A stretch of DNA of 13,232 nucleotides from Coriobacteriia bacterium. Its GTDB lineage: Bacteria; Actinomycetota; Coriobacteriia; Coriobacteriales; Atopobiaceae. Shown here in pieces: positions 6,406-13,232 of this stretch (position 1 is its first letter; each line of letters begins with the position of its first letter). The translations under genes and the position numbers were made by a program. The stretch is taken from the NCBI GenBank assembly GCA_003150175.1, contig QAKZ01000018.1, forward strand, positions 1 through 13,232, given 5' to 3'. The notes under the pieces are model-generated. The model saw nothing but the letters and a program-made list of their open reading frames with translations, did no database searches and had not been told where the DNA came from.

Positions 6406-7092
6406 CTACTCCTCAGCGGTTTGTGCAGGGATTCGTTCATTGGAAAGAGGCACTTGCTCAGGCGCAGGCGGGCATTCCTCGCGGACCGCGCCCGGGGCCT
6501 CGCCGCGCGCGGGCGCGACCGGGGCCTCCTCGCGCGCGGCGCCCGCGACGGTCGCGGCGATGGCGGTGGTGTCGGCGCCGACCTCGTCGAGCGGCAGCTC
6601 GAGCTGGTCGTCCTCGACGCGCTCGAGCTCGTCGAGGACGCTCCTGGCGGCCCGGAAGGAGGCCTGGAGGGCGCGCGCGGCGTCGGCCTTTGCGTCTGGT
6701 TTGGGCTTGACGGCCTCGGTCACGGCGACGGCGTTGGCCACGGCGACCTCGCGCGTGTAGCTGATAGAGAGGGCGACCTCGACGATGCCCTTCTCCATGG
6801 CGACCTTGGCCGCGCCGCCGGTGAGGCGGGCGTGTACGCCGCCGCGCTCGTCGCGCGCGACGCTCACGTCGTGGACGCCGACCCCGTTGCCGAAGCCGCA
6901 GCCCAGGGCCTTGACCACGGCCTCGCGTGCGGCCCATCGGGCGGCGTAGTGCTCCGCCGGGCGGGCGCAGCGCTCGCAGTAGGCGCGCTCCTCCTCGGTG
7001 AAGACCCTGCGCAGGAAGCTCGGGCGGCGGTCCATGACCCGCTGCATCCGCGAAATCTCGAGCATATCGACGCCGATCCCGGCAGCCGCCAC
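6406..7092 (-). CDS. acpS: Holo-[acyl-carrier-protein] synthase with a long C-terminal extension
   Basis: Transfers 4'-phosphopantetheine from CoA to acyl carrier protein, activating it for fatty-acid synthesis. The catalytic domain is residues 1-125: GIGVDMLEISRM at 5-16 with the Mg ligand D9, FTEEERAYC, and WAAREAVVKALGCGFGNG with E57 and K61, ending with SISYTREVAVANAVA. The start is GTG at 7092 with AGGGAGG about 8 bases upstream; no better ATG start exists. The family is usually 115-130 residues, but this one has 228. The extra ~98 residues (130-228) begin with charged helix-like sequence containing QLELPL at 163-168 and end as an acidic alanine/proline tail. The extension stays in frame, keeps the high-GC third positions and its last codons form the nnr ribosome site, so it looks genuine rather than a frameshift. 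Confidence 0.93.
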   Translation of the reverse strand: MAAAGIGVDMLEISRMQRVMDRRPSFLRRVFTEEERAYCERCARPAEHYAARWAAREAVVKALGCGFGNGVGVHDVSVARDERGGVHARLTGGAAKVAMEKGIVEVALSISYTREVAVANAVAVTEAVKPKPDAKADAARALQASFRAARSVLDELERVEDDQLELPLDEVGADTTAIAATVAGAAREEAPVAPARGEAPGAVREECPPAPEQVPLSNERIPAQTAEE

Positions 7093-7167
7093 AGGCCTCG
7101 CCTCCCTTTACCTTCAACCCTCGTACCTGCGCCCGAGCCCACCGCGGGCCCCGGGGTGCGTGCGCAA

Positions 7168-7197
7168 GGCGCGCGCCGAGGAAGCCCGGCGCGCGCC
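7168..7197 (-). other. GC-rich stem-loop between glmM and acpS
   Basis: A perfect 11-bp inverted repeat (ggcgcgcgccg at 7168-7178, cggcgcgcgcc at 7187-7197) with an 8-base loop, about 45 bases after the glmM stop. On the minus strand it is followed by cttgcgcac, not by a U tract, so it is not a standard intrinsic terminator. It could slow or process a read-through transcript. A TAGAAT hexamer (7222-7217 region, minus strand) lies between glmM and the stem, but I see no matching -35, so a separate acpS promoter is unproven. Confidence 0.45.
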
Positions 7198-7240
7198 CTT
7201 CTTCGTAACTTTTAAATTCTACCAGTGCTCGGCGGCTCCG

Positions 7241-8578
7241 TTAGGCCTTATACGGCTCCAGCGCAGCAATCACAATCTGGTTGGCCTCGGCGCAGAGCTT
7301 CTCGTCGGGAGCCTCGGCGAGCACGCGGACGAGCGGCTCGGTGCCGGAGGCGCGCACGAGCACGCGGCCGTTGCCCTCGAGGAACTGCTCGGCCTTAGCC
7401 ACGGCGGTCGTGACCTCGGGCGCATTCATCGCGGCGTTCTTGTCGGTCACACGGACGTTGTCGAGCTGCTGCGGGTAGAGCTTGACGGGGCGGGTGAGCT
7501 CGCTGAGCTTCTCGCGCTCACCGCGCAGGACCTCCATGATGCGCAGGGAGGTCATGATGCCGTCGCCGGTCTTCTCGAGGTCGCTGAAGATGATGTGGCC
7601 GGACTGCTCGCCGCCCAGGGTGTAGCCGTTCTCGCGCATGCAGGCGTAGACGTTTTTGTCGCCCACGTCGGTCTTCTCGTAGGCGATGCCGGCGGCGTCG
7701 AAAGCCTTGAACAGGCCGAAGTTGCTCATGACGGTGGGGACGACCGTGGACTTGGCCAGGCGCCCGTGCTTGTTCATGTAGCAGCCGCAGACGTAGAGGA
7801 TGAGGTCGCCGTCGACCACATGGCCGCGCTCGTCGACCGCCAGGCAGCGGTCGGCGTCGCCGTCGTAGGCGAAGCCCACGTCAAGGCCGTGCTGGACGAC
7901 GAAGCGCTGCAGCTGGTCGATGTGGGTGCTGCCGCAGTCGACGTTGATGTTGAAGCCGTTGGGCGAGTTGTTGATCACGTGGGTCTCGGCGCCCATAGCG
8001 TCGAAGACCGGGCGCGCGACGGAGGAGGCGGAGCCGTTGGCGCAGTCAAGGCCGATCTTCAGGCCCTGGAGAGAGAACCCGCAGCTCGCGATGAGGCTGG
8101 AGATGTAGCGGTTGCGGCCCTGCATGTAGTCGACCGTGCAGCCGATGGCGTCGCCAGTGGCCAGGGGCACCTCGGACTTGCCGTCGATGTACTCCTCGAT
8201 GAGCTCAAGGACGTCCTCGTCCATCTTGTAGCCCTCGCGGTTGACGAGCTTGATGCCGTTGTCCGTGTAGGGGTTGTGGGAAGCGGTGATCATGACGCCG
8301 CAGTCGAACGCGCCGTCGACGACCTCGTACGAGACGCCCGGGGTCGGGATGACGTGCAGCATGTACGCGTCGGCGCCGGAGGCGACGAGGCCGCTGACGA
8401 TGGCGGACTCGAACATGTAGCTGGAGCGACGGGTGTCCTTGCCCAGGATCACGCGGGCCTTCTTGCCCTGGCGGGCGCCGTAGTACCAGCCGACGTAGCG
8501 GCCGATCTTGTAGGCGTGCTCGACGTTGAGGCCCTCGTTGGCGCGGCCACGGAAGCCGTCGGTGCCGAAGTACTTCAT
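7241..8578 (-). CDS. glmM: Phosphoglucosamine mutase
   Basis: Converts glucosamine-6-phosphate to glucosamine-1-phosphate, the step before UDP-GlcNAc synthesis for peptidoglycan. It is a cytoplasmic enzyme of the alpha-D-phosphohexomutase family. The 445 residues are the usual length. MKYFGTDGFRG opens the protein; the phosphoserine loop is TASHNP with S100; the Mg loop DGDADR is at 239-244; the sugar-binding GGEQSGH is at 322-328; the phosphate loop RASGTEPLVRV is at 409-419. The start at 8578 is preferred over an in-frame upstream start because it gives the canonical N-terminus and has GAAGGGA about 7 bases upstream. The gene stands alone between the rpsI terminator and the acpS run, with two palindromes in its leader. 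Confidence 0.97.
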   Translation of the reverse strand: MKYFGTDGFRGRANEGLNVEHAYKIGRYVGWYYGARQGKKARVILGKDTRRSSYMFESAIVSGLVASGADAYMLHVIPTPGVSYEVVDGAFDCGVMITASHNPYTDNGIKLVNREGYKMDEDVLELIEEYIDGKSEVPLATGDAIGCTVDYMQGRNRYISSLIASCGFSLQGLKIGLDCANGSASSVARPVFDAMGAETHVINNSPNGFNINVDCGSTHIDQLQRFVVQHGLDVGFAYDGDADRCLAVDERGHVVDGDLILYVCGCYMNKHGRLAKSTVVPTVMSNFGLFKAFDAAGIAYEKTDVGDKNVYACMRENGYTLGGEQSGHIIFSDLEKTGDGIMTSLRIMEVLRGEREKLSELTRPVKLYPQQLDNVRVTDKNAAMNAPEVTTAVAKAEQFLEGNGRVLVRASGTEPLVRVLAEAPDEKLCAEANQIVIAALEPYKA

Positions 8579-8594
8579 TCGGTGTCCCTTCTCG

Positions 8595-8650
8595 GTCCGC
8601 CGGCGGACGGCCGGCATCGCGTGTACTGGTTCTTGAATAGTGTAACCAGT
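8595..8650 (-). promoter_or_regulatory. Two palindromes in the glmM leader
   Basis: A perfect 14-bp palindrome, gtccgccggcggac (8595-8608), lies immediately upstream of the glmM ribosome site. A 26-bp inverted repeat (actggtt 8625-8631, aaccagt 8644-8650, 12-base spacer) lies further up. The minus strand across the second reads TGGTTACACT, which resembles an extended -10, but I find no good -35. The element could be an operator over the promoter, or the two could form RNA stems near the ribosome site. It has no resemblance to the glmS ribozyme or any riboswitch I recognise. Confidence 0.4.
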
Positions 8651-8660
8651 CTGAGCGGAG

Positions 8661-8693
8661 AAAAAAGGGCCTGCCGAACTTGTCGGCAGGCCC
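8661..8693 (-). terminator. Intrinsic terminator of rplM-rpsI
   Basis: An 11-bp perfect stem (gggcctgccga 8667-8677 with tcggcaggccc 8683-8693) and a 5-base loop are followed on the minus strand by six Ts (8666-8661). It lies about 30 bases after the rpsI stop. Confidence 0.93.
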
Positions 8694-8722
8694 CCATGGT
8701 GCAGATTTGGCGCTCGAAGGCC

Positions 8723-9118
<396 letters not shown>

Positions 9119-9120
9119 GA

Positions 9121-9561
9121 TTAGGCCCTCCAATCGATCTTCACGGGGTTCTGGGCGGCGTGCGGGTGCTCGGGGCCGGCGTAGACCTTGAGCTTGGTGC
9201 CCTGGGCACGGCCGAGCGAGGACTTGGGGAGCATGCCCTTGACCGCGTGCTCGATGACGCGCTCGGGGTGCTTCTCCATGGCCTCCTTGAAGCTCTCGAA
9301 CTTGAGGCCGCCGAGATAACCGGAGTAGCGCCAGTAGCGCTTCTGGTCCATCTTGTTGCCGGTGAGGATGACCTTGTCGGCGTTGATCACGACGACGAAG
9401 TCACCGGTGTCGGCGTTCGGGGTGTACTGCGGCTTGTTCTTGCCACGGAGATACATGGCAGCAGTGGTCGCAAGACGACCGAGGGTCGCGCCCTCAGCGT
9501 CGAGAAGCACCCACTTGCGCTCGACTTCGCCGGCCTTGGCGAACTGAGTCGACTTCTTCAC
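9121..9561 (-). CDS. rplM: 50S ribosomal protein L13 (uL13)
   Basis: An early-assembly protein of the large subunit, 146 residues, normal length. Typical segments are [18 protein letters not shown] at about 15-32, [26 protein letters not shown], the [12 protein letters not shown] stretch, and [18 protein letters not shown] near the C-terminus. The start is GTG at 9561 (MKKSTQF) with GGAGGAG about 5 bases upstream. It leads the rplM-rpsI pair. A minus-strand TACAAT at 9669-9664 is the best -10 candidate in the leader, but no matching -35 is visible, so the promoter is not settled. Confidence 0.98.
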   Translation of the reverse strand: MKKSTQFAKAGEVERKWVLLDAEGATLGRLATTAAMYLRGKNKPQYTPNADTGDFVVVINADKVILTGNKMDQKRYWRYSGYLGGLKFESFKEAMEKHPERVIEHAVKGMLPKSSLGRAQGTKLKVYAGPEHPHAAQNPVKIDWRA

Positions 9562-9801
9562 TTGACTCCTCCTACGTACTTACGGTTCGACGGCTTCTGG
9601 ACAAACCGCCGAGATGCTTGTTCATTTTCAGAGATTACGGGGCTCTGTTGACAAAGCTTGTAAATTGTACGTCACCGCAGGTCGCGCAGGCCGGTGATTT
9701 TTTCGTGCACGCTGCGCACACAAGATGCGCACACAGAAGCGCCCCAAGCGCCCGCGAGCGGGCGTCAGCTCGGGGAACTCCGCGCCCACCGTCCCCCCCG
9801 G
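9562..9801. other. Intergenic region between the patatin gene and rplM
   Basis: No gene is seen. It holds the rplM leader with the candidate -10 TACAAT (9664-9669, minus), a direct repeat tgcgcacaca at 9713-9722 and 9726-9735, and a short gcccgc/gcgggc hairpin near 9746-9762 after the patatin stop. That hairpin lacks a U tract, so no clear terminator for the patatin gene is visible. Confidence 0.5.
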
Positions 9802-10761
9802 TCAGCCGGCGAGGAAGGCGTCAATCTCGGCGAGGCGAGCCTCGGCTTGGCGCCTGCCCTGCAGGTAGAGGTCGAGCAGCGGCGCGCCGGCGGTCTCCAT
9901 GACGCCGACCTCGACGGGCTTCTCGGGCGCGATGACGAGGCAGCGACCCTCGCGCTCGAGGTCCCACAGCTGCTCGCGCTGGGCGTTGTAGCGCGGTCCG
10001 CGCGTGCGCAGGGCCTCGGTGTAGTACGGGAAGTCGTCGTAGCGGTGCGAGCGCAGGACCATGGCCTCGGTGCCCGCGCCCTTCTGGTAGCCACGGTCCT
10101 GCGTGACGACGACGAGCGCGCGGTCGACCGGCTCATGGCCCTCGACGCGGCGCGCCCCTGGCAGCCCCATGGCCACGGCGAAGGGGATGGAGTCCGTCGT
10201 GCCGCCATCGAGGTAGCGCTGACCGCCGATCTCGACCATGCGGCTCATGCCGGGCAGCGAGGCGGACGCGCGGACCTTGACGGCGTCGGCGGGCAGGCGG
10301 CTCACGCGCAGGTAGTCGGCCGTGCCGAAGGTAACGTTCGAGGCGACGGCGAACATCGGCATCGGGTTTTCCTCGAAGGCCTCGTTGTCGCACGGATCGA
10401 GCTCCTCCTGGATCGTCTCGTAGACGAACTTGCCGCCCGCGATGTCGCCCGTCTTTGCGAGCGACTGGAAGCTCATGAAGCGCTTGTCGTCGCGAAAGGC
10501 GAGCATGATGCGCATGGTGCGGCCGATCTGGCCGCTCTTGAAGCTGACGGCGTTCAGCGCGCCGGCCGAGACCCCCCACACGCTCGAGAACCCGGTGAGC
10601 CCGCGCTCCATGAGGACATCGAGCACGCCTGCGGTGAACATCCCGCGGAACCCGCCGCCCTCGAGCACGAGCGCGGGGGCGGGGGCGGCCGCTGTCTCAA
10701 GCTCGATCGCGTCCTCGAGCTCGGCGGCCATCGCTTCCTTGATCTGGGCATCCATATTCAT
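9802..10761 (-). CDS. Patatin-like phospholipase / lipid acyl hydrolase
   Basis: A 319-residue predicted serine hydrolase acting on lipid or phospholipid ester bonds. The patatin catalytic dyad is complete: oxyanion-hole loop GGGFRGMFTAG at 35-45, nucleophile S65 in GVSAG (63-67), and catalytic D185 in YLDGG. The segment ASASLPGMSRMVEIGGQRY before the aspartate is typical of the bacterial YjjU-like branch. The first ~30 residues are an acidic and alanine-rich lead-in; no signal peptide or membrane segment is seen, so it is probably cytoplasmic. The start ATG at 10761 has AAAAGGAG 7 bases upstream; a second ATG two codons later is possible. It stands alone between tmRNA and rplM. The substrate is unknown. 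Confidence 0.93.
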   Translation of the reverse strand: MNMDAQIKEAMAAELEDAIELETAAAPAPALVLEGGGFRGMFTAGVLDVLMERGLTGFSSVWGVSAGALNAVSFKSGQIGRTMRIMLAFRDDKRFMSFQSLAKTGDIAGGKFVYETIQEELDPCDNEAFEENPMPMFAVASNVTFGTADYLRVSRLPADAVKVRASASLPGMSRMVEIGGQRYLDGGTTDSIPFAVAMGLPGARRVEGHEPVDRALVVVTQDRGYQKGAGTEAMVLRSHRYDDFPYYTEALRTRGPRYNAQREQLWDLEREGRCLVIAPEKPVEVGVMETAGAPLLDLYLQGRRQAEARLAEIDAFLAG

Positions 10762-10852
10762 GGCGGGCTCCTTTTTTCGGCGGGGCTTCTTTGCGAAGCC
10801 GGCGCCGGAGTTGACGCTGTGTCTACACCCTTACCACAGTACCCAAAATGAA

Positions 10853-10889
10853 CGAGGGCCCGCTCCCCCATTCGGGGTGCGGGCCCTCG
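10853..10889 (-). terminator. Intrinsic terminator of tmRNA
   Basis: An 11-bp perfect stem (cgagggcccgc 10853-10863, gcgggccctcg 10879-10889) has extra cccc/gggg pairs inside. On the minus strand it is followed by TTCATTTT. It starts 11 bases after the CCA end of the tmRNA gene. Confidence 0.82.
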
Positions 10890-10900
10890 CGATTCGCTTA

Positions 10901-11266
10901 TGGTGGAGGTGCGGAGAATCGAACTCCGGTCCAAAGCAAGCCCCCGAAAGGTGTCTCCAGGCTCAGTTGCCGGTTAGGTCTCGGCCGCCGCGCACCCGTC
11001 AACCCGCGCTTGGCGACCCAGTTGGTTCGGTCTTTTTGCTCAGCATACCAACCACGTCCGAGCAAGCATCTCCCTAAAATGACGTCGCCGCGGGAACGGG
11101 AGCGATCCCCGCATTGACGCGCCGCTAATTAATTAAGCAGCGAGAGCCAGAGGCTCATAAGAATAAGTGTCGTCAATTCAATTTGACGGTACCCCTGTTT
11201 AACGTGGCGAGGAGACCACGGCCTGCTGCCCATCTCAGGCCCACCCTGTCGAAACCAGTCACCCCC
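10901..11266 (-). ncRNA. ssrA: tmRNA (transfer-messenger RNA)
   Basis: tmRNA rescues ribosomes stalled on broken messages and adds a degradation tag with SmpB. The 366-nt gene is complete. The 5' end reads GGGGGTGACTGGTTTCGACA (11266 downward), the standard tmRNA opening. The 3' end reads GGAGTTCGATTCTCCG then CACCTCCACCA, with CCA encoded at 10903-10901. The acceptor arms GGGGGTG and CACCTCC pair over 7 bp with a G-U at pair 3, the alanine identity element. The T arm is CGGAG/CTCCG. The tag frame ends in LALAA followed by TAA. It is a one-piece tmRNA, placed between the phosphoketolase and patatin genes, with its own terminator. Confidence 0.97.
11133..11177 (-). other. tmRNA tag-peptide reading frame
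   Basis: The resume frame reads (I)DDTYSYEPLALAA then TAA (stop at 11135-11133). The C-terminal LALAA is the protease recognition end known from other tmRNA tags. An in-frame TGA at 11180-11178 sets the upstream limit, so the resume codon is ATT (11177-11175) or one of the two GAC codons (11174-11169). GAC is more likely because resume codons usually start with G. Confidence 0.85.
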
Positions 11267-11329
11267 ACGAGATGGAATGGGGACGCTGCCACCATGATGC
11301 GAATATCAAGATTCGGCCGCTCGCGCGGC

Positions 11330-11367
11330 GTACAGCCGATTGTACCCAATATCTGCAAAGAGGTACA
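11330..11367 (-). promoter_or_regulatory. Candidate tmRNA promoter with an overlapping inverted repeat
   Basis: On the minus strand, TACAAT (11344-11339) is a good -10, about 65-70 bases before the mature 5' end, leaving a short leader for RNase P to remove. The -35 at 17 bp spacing, TGTACC (11367-11362), is weak. The -10 is inside GTACA-N6-TGTAC (11330-11345). Confidence 0.35.
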
Positions 11368-11437
11368 GGCGCGCGGCGGGGCGCGCCGGCGGGGTGCGGC
11401 GGGGCACGGGCCGACGGGGCGCAGCGCCCCCGCCCTC

Positions 11438-11482
11438 AAAAAACGCGCCCCGGCACCGCGGCTCTCGCGGTCCCGGGGCGCG
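11438..11482 (-). terminator. Intrinsic terminator of the phosphoketolase gene
   Basis: A GC-rich stem, cgcgccccgg (11444-11453) with ccggggcgcg (11473-11482), contains an inner ccgcg/cgcgg arm. It is followed on the minus strand by six Ts (11443-11438). It lies about 30 bases after the stop codon. A second perfect hairpin, ggggcgc-a-gcgcccc (11416-11430), follows. Confidence 0.92.
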
Positions 11483-11513
11483 CAAAGACTCGAGCGCGTG
11501 AGTACTGGGAGGA

Positions 11514-13232
11514 TTACTCGTTGTCGCCCGCGGTCATCTGGGTAGCGGAGAGCGTGCCCTCGGAGTTGGCGGCGGCGTCGGGCCACACCCAGCTGGTGAA
11601 GTCGGGGTGGTCATAGCCCTCGTCGACGGCGAACTGGAAAGCCTCCTGGCGGAAGTCCTCCCACTTCTGGATCTGGTCGGCGTACTTCTGGGCGTCGACG
11701 AGGCGCAGGGCGTCGGCCGCGAGCGCCCAGCGGTCCATGTTGTTGAGGCGCAGCATGTCGAACGGCGTGGTCGTGGAGCCCTTCTCCTCGTAGCCGTGGA
11801 CGCGGAAGTTGTCGTGGTTCGGACGGTCCCAAATCAGGCGACGGATGGTGCCCGCGTAGGCGTGGAAGGCAAAGAGGACCGGCTTGTTGTGGCCGAAGAA
11901 CTCCTCGAAGCGCTCGTCGGAGATGGCCTGGTCGTTCTCGCTCACGTTCTGGATCTTGAGCAGGTCGACGACGTTGACGAAGGTGGCCTTGACGCCGAGC
12001 TTCTTGAGCATGTCGAGGGCGGCGAGGGCCTCAAGGGTCGGGACGTCGCCGCAGGTGGCGATCACGAGGTCGGCGTCATCGATGGAGTCGGCAGAGGAAG
12101 CCCACTTCCACTCGGCCAGGCCCTCGGCCAGCTCGGCCTTGGCATCGTCGACGGTGATGAAGGTCGGGGCCGGCTGCTTGCCGCAGAAGATGGCGTTCAC
12201 GCAGTTGGTCGAGGTGTAGCACTTCTCGGCGACGGCGAGGGCCATGTTGGCGTCGCAGGGGTAGTAGGCGTTGACGACGTGGGTGTCGTTGGCCTTGTTG
12301 AGCAGCAGGTCGACGAAGCCCGGGTCCTGGTGAGAGAAGCCGTTGTGGTCCTGACGCCAGACGTGGCTGGAGAGCAGGATGTTGAGGCCGGCGATGGGCT
12401 TGCGCCAAGGGATCTCGCGCACGGTGGCCTCAAGCCACTTGCAGTGCTGGTTGACCATGGAGTCGACGACGTGGACGAAGGACTCGTAGGAGCTCCACAC
12501 GCCGGTACGGCCGGTCAGGACATAGCCCTCGAGGAAGCCCTCGCACTGGTGCTCGGAAAGCTGCTCGACGACCTTACCGGACGGATAGAGCAGGTCATCG
12601 TTGTCGCCGTCGGCGTAGTAGCCGCCCTCCCACTGCTTGTTGGTGTACTTGTAGGCGTCCTGCAGACGGTTGGAAGCGGTCTCGTCCGGGCCGAAGATGC
12701 GGAAGTTGTCGTTCTTGGCGAGGACGTCGGCGGTATAGGCGCCGAAGACGCGGGCCGCCTCGGTGGCGCCCCAGCCGTGGCCCTTCTCGGCAACCGGCAC
12801 CTCGTGGGCGTGGATGTCGGGGAGGTCGAGCTTCTGGAGGACCTTGCCGCCGTTGGCGTTGGGGTTGGCGCCGATGCGCAGGTCGCCCTTAGGCATGAAC
12901 GCGGTGACCTCGGGACGAATCTGGCCCTCCGGGGTGAAGAGCTCCTCGGGCTTGTAGGAGCGCAGCCAGCTGCGGAGCACGCGGAAGTGCTCGTGGGTGT
13001 CCTTGGCGGAAGCCAGCGGCACCTGGTGGGCACGCCAAGAGCCCTCGGTCTTCTTGCCGTCGATGTGCTTGGGGCACGTCCAGCCCTTGGGGGTGCGGAA
13101 GATGATCATCGGGTAGACGGGGCGGGTCTCGTCGCCCTCCTCGGCGCAGGCCTTGATGTCGCAGATCTCGTCGAAGACCTCCTCGAGGAGGTTGGCGAAG
13201 CGACGGTGGATGGAGGCGTGGGACTCGTTGTC
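11514..13232 (-). CDS. xfp: Xfp-family phosphoketolase (partial, N-terminus beyond the window)
   Basis: A thiamine-diphosphate enzyme cleaving xylulose-5-phosphate (and often fructose-6-phosphate) with phosphate into acetyl-phosphate and a shorter sugar phosphate, giving a fermentative route to ATP. The frame is open from base 13232 ([12 protein letters not shown]) to the TAA at 11516-11514, 572 residues, so roughly the first 220-250 of about 800 are missing, including the first TPP-binding motif. Visible family features are [43 protein letters not shown], the hallmark [31 protein letters not shown] and the C-terminal [11 protein letters not shown]. The family usually has TPKGWTGPK, so the C for G is a minor variant. 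The internal ATG at 13109 is not the start because conserved sequence continues upstream. It is followed by a strong terminator. Confidence 0.96.
   Translation of the reverse strand, partial: DNESHASIHRRFANLLEEVFDEICDIKACAEEGDETRPVYPMIIFRTPKGWTCPKHIDGKKTEGSWRAHQVPLASAKDTHEHFRVLRSWLRSYKPEELFTPEGQIRPEVTAFMPKGDLRIGANPNANGGKVLQKLDLPDIHAHEVPVAEKGHGWGATEAARVFGAYTADVLAKNDNFRIFGPDETASNRLQDAYKYTNKQWEGGYYADGDNDDLLYPSGKVVEQLSEHQCEGFLEGYVLTGRTGVWSSYESFVHVVDSMVNQHCKWLEATVREIPWRKPIAGLNILLSSHVWRQDHNGFSHQDPGFVDLLLNKANDTHVVNAYYPCDANMALAVAEKCYTSTNCVNAIFCGKQPAPTFITVDDAKAELAEGLAEWKWASSADSIDDADLVIATCGDVPTLEALAALDMLKKLGVKATFVNVVDLLKIQNVSENDQAISDERFEEFFGHNKPVLFAFHAYAGTIRRLIWDRPNHDNFRVHGYEEKGSTTTPFDMLRLNNMDRWALAADALRLVDAQKYADQIQKWEDFRQEAFQFAVDEGYDHPDFTSWVWPDAAANSEGTLSATQMTAGDNE

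Noticed and set aside
4742..6760. A 672-codon open frame on the plus strand
   Set aside because: It lies antisense to nnr, alr and acpS, has strongly biased Arg/Gly/His/Ala composition and no family motif. It is a by-product of high GC.
8579..8617. Upstream start extending glmM by 13 residues
   Set aside because: The extra residues (MPAVRRRTEKGHR) have no family counterpart, while MKYFGTDGFRG with its own ribosome site is the standard N-terminus.
8579..8660. glmS-type ribozyme or riboswitch in the glmM leader
   Set aside because: The leader is only about 80 bases up to the rpsI terminator and contains simple dyads, too short and without conserved core elements.
9694..10851. A 385-codon open frame on the plus strand
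   Set aside because: It is antisense to the patatin-like gene, which has its complete catalytic dyad and a good ribosome site.
10901..10990. A stand-alone tRNA gene suggested by the T arm and CCA end
   Set aside because: No anticodon arm is present nearby. The acceptor strand pairs with 11266-11260, and the tag frame shows it is tmRNA.

Overview
The window is a high-GC bacterial segment in which every convincing gene lies on the minus strand. Strict-anaerobe traits (reverse-type rubrerythrin under a Fur/PerR regulator, a 4Fe-4S family-4 uracil-DNA glycosylase, an Xfp phosphoketolase) and the protein sequences suggest an anaerobic or fermentative actinobacterium, most likely of the Coriobacteriia (Collinsella/Olsenella type). 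That placement is inference from style and gene content, not from a search. Both ends cut a gene (tsaB on the left, phosphoketolase on the right).

Following transcription (right to left): (1) 13232-11514, phosphoketolase lacking its N-terminus, closed by a strong U-tract terminator at 11438-11482. (2) 11266-10901, a complete tmRNA gene (ssrA) with its tag reading frame and a terminator at 10853-10889. (3) 10761-9802, a patatin-like lipid hydrolase. (4) 9561-8723, the ribosomal pair rplM-rpsI with a textbook terminator at 8661-8693. (5) 8578-7241, glmM, which makes glucosamine-1-phosphate for the wall. (6) 7092-2429, a tight five-gene run acpS-nnr-alr-udg-tsaE: fatty-acid carrier activation, NAD(P)HX repair, D-alanine synthesis, uracil repair and tRNA t6A synthesis. 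(7) 2428-1906, a non-coding stretch dominated by a 230-bp symmetric structure: two ~40-bp units in tandem facing two more units in inverted orientation. (8) 1905-1, perR-like regulator, rubrerythrin, a DUF3783 protein whose start overlaps the rubrerythrin stop, then tsaB.

PerR-type repressors control rubrerythrins in other anaerobes, so region 8 looks like a small peroxide/oxygen defence unit. It carries a promoter whose spacer and -35 lie inside a palindrome, suggesting autoregulation. It sits between tsaE and tsaB, two members of one t6A complex that are often adjacent.

Most of the window is core housekeeping DNA. The observations most worth a second look are: the first ~41 bases, which encode the next piece of TsaB in the wrong orientation (a fold-back junction, probably an assembly or library artefact); the double-repeat hairpin at 2046-2275; the ~100-residue tail on AcpS; and palindromes before glmM and tmRNA. 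I saw no convincing new multi-gene defence or mobile system.
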